From an uncultured Tateyamaria sp. (GTDB lineage: Bacteria > Pseudomonadota > Alphaproteobacteria > Rhodobacterales > Rhodobacteraceae), in contig NZ_CANLAG010000002.1 of assembly GCF_947488715.1 (NCBI RefSeq), positions 186,001-250,000 on the forward strand: a stretch of DNA of 64,000 nt, read 5' to 3'. The notes beneath the pieces are model-generated. The model ran no database searches. It was given only the letters and a program-made list of their open reading frames with translations, and had not been told where the DNA came from. A program made the position numbers and the translations under genes. Shown one piece after another: positions 59,337 through 64,000 of the stretch (position 1 is the stretch's first letter; every line of letters starts with the position of its first letter).

Positions 59337-60368
59337 TCACGCCGCGCGGTAGTGCGCCCAGGCGGTTGCCTCGTGCTGCTTCAACGTGACGGCTGCCGCT
59401 GTGCCAAATTGCGCCACAGCGTTGCGCCAACAGGGGAACAGCGCCAACAGTTCGGCCCGTGCCGCGTCGCCCAGACCCCGGATCGACATCTCTGACAAAA
59501 AGAAACTCTCGCTCAGGATGCCATTGGCGGACACAACCTCGTGGGTGTCGAACATGAAATGCGTGTACTCGATGGTTGGCTGCGGGATGATGGACACCCC
59601 CGGCAGATCGGTCAGGTGCTTGGCCGCAATCAACACTTCGGAGGCGCCGAACAGATAGGCCGCACTGGCATCGTCAAAGAACATGCGGTGTTCTTGCGAC
59701 ACTTTCAGCGTCTGCGCGTTGCCCATCGCACCCGGCGCAATCACCACGGGGGCAAAGGCGCCGGCACCGATGACGGTCGACCGCCCGATCCAACGCACCG
59801 GTTGCAGGCCATTGCCCGCGGTCCACACCTTGTCGCCCACGCACAGCGCCTCGACCGGAATGTCCGCACCGTCCGCCGCGATCATGGAACCGGGACCGAA
59901 ACAGGTCACGAAATCTGTGTAGTTTGAAGATCCGGCATTGCTACCGCTGACCTTTTCATAGGACACACCGTCGCCAAGCGGCGCGTCACTTGAAAACCCC
60001 CAGACATCGCCTGTGTTCCCGTTCTGGGAAAAGACGGTGATGGTGATCACCGGGCCAACCTGATTGCCACCTGCATCAAGCGCGCGCACCTGGATCAGCG
60101 ATTCCGCTTCGACCCCGTTGCCATTGCCCACCAGACCGGCACCGTCCACGACGGTGTGACCGCCGGATTGATCGTCTTCGAACACATCCGGATCGCCGCT
60201 GGTGTCATCCAGGGTGATCGTCCGCCCGCTGCCTTGGGTATAGGTGAACACCGTCCCGTTTGGCGTGCTGGAATTGTTGATGATCGGATTGCCGACAATC
60301 CCCGCAGAAGAGCTGGATTGAACAACCAGATTTTCACTGTCTATCGCGACAAACGTTCTTAGAACCAT
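59337..60368 (-). CDS. Hint-domain protein with intact nucleophile cysteine, between cvpA and purF
   Basis: A 343-residue protein. The N-terminal 150 residues are Ser/Thr/Gly/Asp-rich beta repeats (SGRTITLDDTSGDPDVFEDD), suggesting a secreted domain. The Hint_2 domain starts at Cys156 (VTCFGPGSMIAADGADIPVEAL) and has WIGRSTV, VSQEHRMFF and MFDTHEVVSANGILSESFF. Start ATG 60368; a TTG at 60383 is in frame. The Hint domain could cleave or ligate, or serve as a fold only. Confidence 0.87.
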   Translation of the reverse strand: MVLRTFVAIDSENLVVQSSSSAGIVGNPIINNSSTPNGTVFTYTQGSGRTITLDDTSGDPDVFEDDQSGGHTVVDGAGLVGNGNGVEAESLIQVRALDAGGNQVGPVITITVFSQNGNTGDVWGFSSDAPLGDGVSYEKVSGSNAGSSNYTDFVTCFGPGSMIAADGADIPVEALCVGDKVWTAGNGLQPVRWIGRSTVIGAGAFAPVVIAPGAMGNAQTLKVSQEHRMFFDDASAAYLFGASEVLIAAKHLTDLPGVSIIPQPTIEYTHFMFDTHEVVSANGILSESFFLSEMSIRGLGDAARAELLALFPCWRNAVAQFGTAAAVTLKQHEATAWAHYRAA

Positions 60369-60457
60369 GATGCACCAAAGCAATCGTTAGCAGAGGTGCG
60401 TGTTCTGACGGACCCAAGTGTCCAGACTTGGATCAAATTGCGACCTTGTCGGGGCGT

Positions 60458-61012
60458 TTATTCGGCGCAGGCGCCAACCAGGCTTTCGTACTGGCGGGTG
60501 ATCCAGCCAAGCGCCTGTTCGGGGTTCTGTTCTTCGATCTGCCCGGTAAAGCGTCCAAAGACGGCTGCAGACCGGCTTTCATCCACGATGGTGAACTCCT
60601 GACCGGTGATCACGGTGTCATAGACAAAGAACGCGATGGCGACCAACAGCACGCCACGCGCAACCCCAAAGAGGAACCCGAGGCCCTGATCCAGCCCCCC
60701 TAGCGCCGAACGCCGCACCAGCGACGAAAACAGCGGCGTGAACAGGGACACCACAATCAGGATCACGGCAAAGACCAGCGCAAAGGCGCCAATGATGCTC
60801 AACTCGCAACTGTCAGCAAGGAAATCACCGATCACGGGGATCTCGCGCACCATCGGCTCGACCCGTGGCGCAAAGAGAAAGGCGAGGATGGCCGCTGCAA
60901 TCCATGCCGCGATGGCCATGCCCTCGCGCACTAGACCGCGCCCATAGGCCAGCAGGGCCGACAGGATGATGACCACGGCCACAGCGCCGTCAATGATGGT
61001 GAACCCTTCCAT
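60458..61012 (-). CDS. cvpA: CvpA family membrane protein
   Basis: A 184-residue inner-membrane protein with four transmembrane helices (starting TIIDGAVAVVIILSALLAYGRGLVREG) and a short cytoplasmic end. Homologues are needed for colicin V production and envelope homeostasis and usually lie next to purF. Here it is 32 bases after radA. The 89-base gap to the Hint gene holds a weak hairpin (CCAAGT/ACTTGG, about 60411-60434). Confidence 0.92.
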   Translation of the reverse strand: MEGFTIIDGAVAVVIILSALLAYGRGLVREGMAIAAWIAAAILAFLFAPRVEPMVREIPVIGDFLADSCELSIIGAFALVFAVILIVVSLFTPLFSSLVRRSALGGLDQGLGFLFGVARGVLLVAIAFFVYDTVITGQEFTIVDESRSAAVFGRFTGQIEEQNPEQALGWITRQYESLVGACAE

Positions 61013-61044
61013 GGTCCTGCCCCTTTTATTCTGCCCTGTGGCAC

Positions 61045-62412
61045 TTACCCGGCGCCAAACACGTCCCCGACAAATCCGGTCAGATCACTGAAGCGTTTCA
61101 GCGTCAAACCAGAGGCCCCCTGAGCTTTTCCGCCTTTGGGTGCAATGGCCGTTGTGAAACCAAGTTTTTCCGCCTCTTTCAACCTGTTTTCGGTCTGGGG
61201 TGCAGGCCGAAGCGCACCCGACAGGCTGATTTCGCCAAAAACAACCGTATCTGCAGGCAGTGCACTATCTTCACGTGCAGATAGCAATGCCGCTGCAACC
61301 GCAAGGTCAGCCGCCGGTTCCGAAATTTTCATGCCGCCCGCGACGTTCAGATAGACGTCCAGCCCCGCAAAGGGGATGCCGCACCGCGCCTCGAGCACCG
61401 CAAGGATCATGGCCAGCCGCCCACCGTCCCAGCCCACAACCGTGCGCCGCGCCTGACTGTGTGGCGAGGGGGCGACCAGCGCCTGCATTTCGCAGAGCAC
61501 GGGCCGCGTGCCTTCGATGCCTGCAAAGACCACCGAACCGGGCGACGGTTTGCCCCTTTCGGACAAAAACAGGGCCGAGGGGTTGGTGACTTCGGCCAAC
61601 CCCTTGCCGGTCATCTCGAACACGCCGATCTCGTCTGCAGGGCCAAAGCGGTTTTTGACCGCGCGCAGGATGCGGAACTGGTGGCCGCGTTCACCCTCGA
61701 AATAGAGTACAGTATCGACCATGTGTTCAACCACGCGGGGGCCTGCGATCTGGCCCTCTTTGGTGACGTGACCCACCAGCACGATGCTGATGCCTTTGCG
61801 CTTGGCAAATGTGGTCAATTCATGCGCGGCGGCACGGACCTGACTGACAGAGCCGGGGGCACTGTCCACGGTATCGAGCCACATGGTCTGGATCGAATCG
61901 ATGATGGCCAGCCCCGGTGCCTCGGCCTCGAGCGTGGTGAGGATGTTGCGCAGGTTCGTGTCGGCGGCCAGTTGTACCGGCGCATCCGCAAGACCAAGGC
62001 GCTGGGCGCGCATGCGCACCTGCGCGCTGGCCTCTTCGCCGCTGACATAGATCGTCTTGAGGCCATTGCGTGCAAACCGGGCGGCCGCCTGCAAGAGCAG
62101 GGTGGATTTGCCGATGCCCGGATCGCCGCCGACCAGAATGGCAGAGGCCGGCACCAGCCCGCCGCCCAGAACCCGGTCCAGTTCCGCGACCCGGCTTTGC
62201 GTGCGCGGCGGCGGCGTTTCTTCGGCGGCGAGTTCGGTCAGGATGACACCGGTGCCGCGCTTCGCGCCCAGGGATTTGCCGCCCGGACCTGCCGACAGGC
62301 CGGTGTCTTCGGTGATCGTGTTCCATTCGCCGCAACTGTCGCAACGCCCCGACCATTTCGAGAACGATGCGGCACAGGCGGCGCAGGTATAGGTGGTGGT
62401 GGATTTGGCCAT
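61045..62412 (-). CDS. radA: DNA repair protein RadA
   Basis: A 455-residue recombination ATPase. N-terminal zinc finger with Cys10, Cys13, Cys24 and Cys27, Walker A GGDPGIGKSTLL, the RadA-specific KNRFG motif (AVKNRFGPADE) and a C-terminal Lon-protease-like domain. It promotes branch migration in homologous recombination. Order radA-cvpA-purF is conserved in relatives. Confidence 0.95.
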   Translation of the reverse strand: MAKSTTTYTCAACAASFSKWSGRCDSCGEWNTITEDTGLSAGPGGKSLGAKRGTGVILTELAAEETPPPRTQSRVAELDRVLGGGLVPASAILVGGDPGIGKSTLLLQAAARFARNGLKTIYVSGEEASAQVRMRAQRLGLADAPVQLAADTNLRNILTTLEAEAPGLAIIDSIQTMWLDTVDSAPGSVSQVRAAAHELTTFAKRKGISIVLVGHVTKEGQIAGPRVVEHMVDTVLYFEGERGHQFRILRAVKNRFGPADEIGVFEMTGKGLAEVTNPSALFLSERGKPSPGSVVFAGIEGTRPVLCEMQALVAPSPHSQARRTVVGWDGGRLAMILAVLEARCGIPFAGLDVYLNVAGGMKISEPAADLAVAAALLSAREDSALPADTVVFGEISLSGALRPAPQTENRLKEAEKLGFTTAIAPKGGKAQGASGLTLKRFSDLTGFVGDVFGAG

Positions 62413-62452
62413 GGCGAGGGGTGTGCCTCAGCCGCCGAGCGGGGTCAAAGGC

Positions 62453-63211
62453 TTATTCCGCCGCACGGGGCAGGGCGGGCGTGTCGCGGTCCAGGCTGAC
62501 CACGGTTTCGGTCCCCTGATCCTGCACCAGACCATCCAAAGTCTCGCGCAGACGCTCCAACTGTGCGGCGGCCACGCTTTCCTCCAACTCGATCTGGGTG
62601 CGCCAATGGGTCAGCTCGTTTGCGATGCCCTTGGCCTTGTCGAGGCGGGTGTTGAAGGTGTCGATTTCTTCCTGACGCTGGGTCAGGAACGCACGGGCGC
62701 GCGTGACCTTGTCATCGGAATAGGTGTCGGCCAGTTCGCGCGACAGGAATGACATCTGTGCGGCGAGGTCGAGAACTTCGGGTTCCAGATCGCGCAGGTC
62801 CGGGTGATCGTGGAGATAGGCCAGCCGTTCGCGCACGGCCTCGAATTCGCCGCTGAGTTGGAACACCTGCCCACGGTCGGCGGCATGCACCGCCCCATAA
62901 GCGCGCACGATGTCCTGCATGCCCACGTGGAACTTGCGGTGCGAGTTCTCCAGCTGCAGCACCCGGCGGTTGGTCGGCAGATAGGCCAACAGCCCCACAG
63001 CCAGGACGGCCGCGCCGATCTGGGTGTACATCCCGGCTTGCGGCACATATGCGCCGTTCCACGTCAGCGGCAGGTCAATCCATGGCCAGATGCCCAGATA
63101 CGCCAGCACCAGCGCCGTAACCGAAAGAATGGCGGCACAGATCACGCTGAACATCGCAAGATGCTGCACCAGATACCGGACAAGATGAAAAACCGCGCGC
63201 AGATGGGCCAA
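62453..63211 (-). CDS. Membrane protein with coiled-coil domain, TTG start
   Basis: A 252-residue protein with two transmembrane helices near the N-terminus (about residues 16-40 and 62-80) and a long predominantly helical cytoplasmic part with coiled-coil character (LTQRQEEIDTFNTRLDKAKG, ELEESVAAAQLERLRETLDGL). The TTG 63211 start is supported by GGGGGGAG five to six bases upstream on the coding strand. Homologues in relatives are often labelled DNA repair protein, with no clear basis. It lies 40 bases upstream of radA. Confidence 0.72.
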   Translation of the reverse strand: MAHLRAVFHLVRYLVQHLAMFSVICAAILSVTALVLAYLGIWPWIDLPLTWNGAYVPQAGMYTQIGAAVLAVGLLAYLPTNRRVLQLENSHRKFHVGMQDIVRAYGAVHAADRGQVFQLSGEFEAVRERLAYLHDHPDLRDLEPEVLDLAAQMSFLSRELADTYSDDKVTRARAFLTQRQEEIDTFNTRLDKAKGIANELTHWRTQIELEESVAAAQLERLRETLDGLVQDQGTETVVSLDRDTPALPRAAE

Positions 63212-63317
63212 GGTGTCTCCCCCCCAGAAGAAACAAGTCGTTAACCGCTATATAAAACGGGTCGCGGGGGCGGACATAGGGGAAAGTCGCAGGAAAAGTG
63301 TCACGACATGCGCGTTT

Positions 63318-63776
63318 TCACCCGTCGGTGGAAACAGTCGGCTTGGATTTGCGTGATTGTTCTGTGGCCCAGCTCACCCAGAGCGACGTGAGGATGCAGG
63401 CGGTAAAGAGGTAGAGACCCCACGCGGTTTCCAGGCGGCCCACGCCGATGCCCTTGGCGAGCGTGATGTAGAGCGCGATGAGGAAGATGTCGGCCATGGC
63501 CAGCTTGCCCAGCAGCGAGACGGCGGGGAGCAGTCGCGGGCTGAGCAGGCGCCAGTGCATGAGCGCCAGGGCGATGGTTTTGAGATAGGGCGCGAAAAGC
63601 GCGAAGACAGTGACGACGAGGGCGAGGAAAACGTCCGAGGCCCAGAGCGATTGCAGCCCGGTGATGACGGAGATTTCCTTGAGATTGAAGAGCGGCAGGA
63701 GGCCTGCGCGCATCAGCGGTGCGAACCACGACAGGGGAAAGAGGATGAGGAGGGAGAGGTTGATCCAGCGGTGCAT
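63318..63776 (-). CDS. PqiA-like membrane protein
   Basis: A 152-residue protein with four transmembrane helices in the paraquat-inducible protein A pattern (NLSLLILFPLSWFAPLMRAG, SVITGLQSLW, APYLKTIALALMHWRLL, GKLAMADIFLIALYI). PqiA-type proteins pair with MCE lipid-transport systems. ATG 63776 is chosen; GTG 63827 would run through repeat copy C. The ABC ATPase just upstream supports a lipid-transport link. Confidence 0.78.
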   Translation of the reverse strand: MHRWINLSLLILFPLSWFAPLMRAGLLPLFNLKEISVITGLQSLWASDVFLALVVTVFALFAPYLKTIALALMHWRLLSPRLLPAVSLLGKLAMADIFLIALYITLAKGIGVGRLETAWGLYLFTACILTSLWVSWATEQSRKSKPTVSTDG

Positions 63777-63789
63777 GGGATGTGCCGTT

Positions 63790-63837
63790 GGGTGGCTCTG
63801 TTTGGCCTTGCGGCCAAAGACGCCCACCCGCCGACCC
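63790..63837. repeat. Dispersed hairpin repeat, copy C
   Basis: Inner arms TTTGGCC (63801-63807) and GGCCAAA (63812-63818); outer arms GGGTGG (63790-63795) and CCACCC (63824-63829), then GCCGACCC (63830-63837). It lies four bases from the stop of the ABC gene and is followed on the plus strand by a T-run. The inner stem differs from copies A and B yet stays paired. Confidence 0.75.
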
Positions 63838-63841
63838 TTTT

Positions 63842-64000
63842 TTATCTGACGGCTTCGATGGGGCCGGTGGCGCGGCCGTGGATGAATTGATCGACGTAAG
63901 GATCGCCCGCGCTGTCCATGTCGGAGACGGGGCCGGTCCAGCGGATCTTGCCCCCGTGCAGCATGGCGACGGTGTCGGCGATGCTGCGCACGGAGGTCAT
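63842..64000 (-). CDS. ABC transporter ATP-binding protein, MlaF-like, C-terminal end
   Basis: Open frame from the window edge to TAA 63842-63844, 52 residues: MTSVRSIADTVAMLHGGKIR, then WTGPVSDMDSAGDPYVDQFI and HGRATGPIEAVR. This is the region after the switch histidine of ABC ATPases (H-DMTSVRSIAD, LHGGKI-W-G) and most resembles the MlaF/YrbF subunit of MCE phospholipid transporters. Being next to a PqiA-like gene agrees with that. The rest is outside the window. Confidence 0.72.
   Translation of the reverse strand: MTSVRSIADTVAMLHGGKIRWTGPVSDMDSAGDPYVDQFIHGRATGPIEAVR

Overview
The window is about 64 kb of a GC-rich alphaproteobacterial chromosome. Gene content and order (nuo locus with embedded non-Nuo genes, nuoN-birA-coaX-rnj, surE-pcm-nlpD-like, radA-cvpA-purF, several lone Hint-domain proteins, small Rhodobacteraceae-type DUF proteins) point to the Rhodobacterales, probably the marine Roseobacter group. 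This placement is inferred from families and gene order; no rRNA gene is present. I saw no tRNA, rRNA, CRISPR array, insertion sequence or prophage. No stretch longer than about 220 bases lacks a gene, feature or repeat.

Region 1 (1-8718, + strand) is a leucine/isovalerate degradation operon: the end of isovaleryl-CoA dehydrogenase, a small membrane protein, an acyl-CoA synthetase, both subunits of methylcrotonyl-CoA carboxylase with an unknown membrane protein between them, a GST-like protein, HMG-CoA lyase and a methylglutaconyl-CoA hydratase-type enzyme. Most genes overlap by 1-4 bases. A LysR regulator, a DUF1330 protein and a GAF-domain protein follow (8709-10949).

Region 2 (11109-32530, + strand) is the complete 14-subunit complex I locus (nuoA-N). 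Fourteen other genes are embedded in it: a sulfotransferase, small membrane proteins, four or more exported or lipid-anchored proteins, two carboxymuconolactone-decarboxylase-like proteins and a membrane protein. The membrane protein carries the same C-terminal helix-hairpin-helix module that extends NuoE. The transcription unit appears to run on into birA, coaX and ribonuclease J and ends at a clear hairpin terminator (35790-35820). BirA would biotinylate the carboxylase of region 1.

Region 3 (35842-44453) holds a DEAD-box helicase with an Arg/Ser-rich tail, two paralogous glycosyltransferases coupled to prfC, a SnoaL-like protein, a Hint protein whose expected nucleophile cysteine is an arginine, and an SDR coupled to a DNA-alkylation-repair-like protein.

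Region 4 (44603-47753) is a compact unit of a sodium/solute symporter, an ABC ATPase without permease genes, and two tandem Lin0512-family proteins. Region 5 (47820-57693) has a WYL regulator, tatABC with a DUF815 ATPase, a second Hint protein, and surE-pcm-nlpD-like, followed by small metabolic genes. Region 6 (57732-64000, - strand) has purF, a third Hint protein, cvpA, radA, a coiled-coil membrane protein, a PqiA-like protein and the end of an MlaF-like ABC ATPase.

Non-coding highlights are a three-copy dispersed hairpin repeat with covarying stem sequence lying directly next to stop codons, a perfect 12+12 base inverted repeat upstream of tatA, and a perfect palindrome next to a TTGACA box before the GAF gene.
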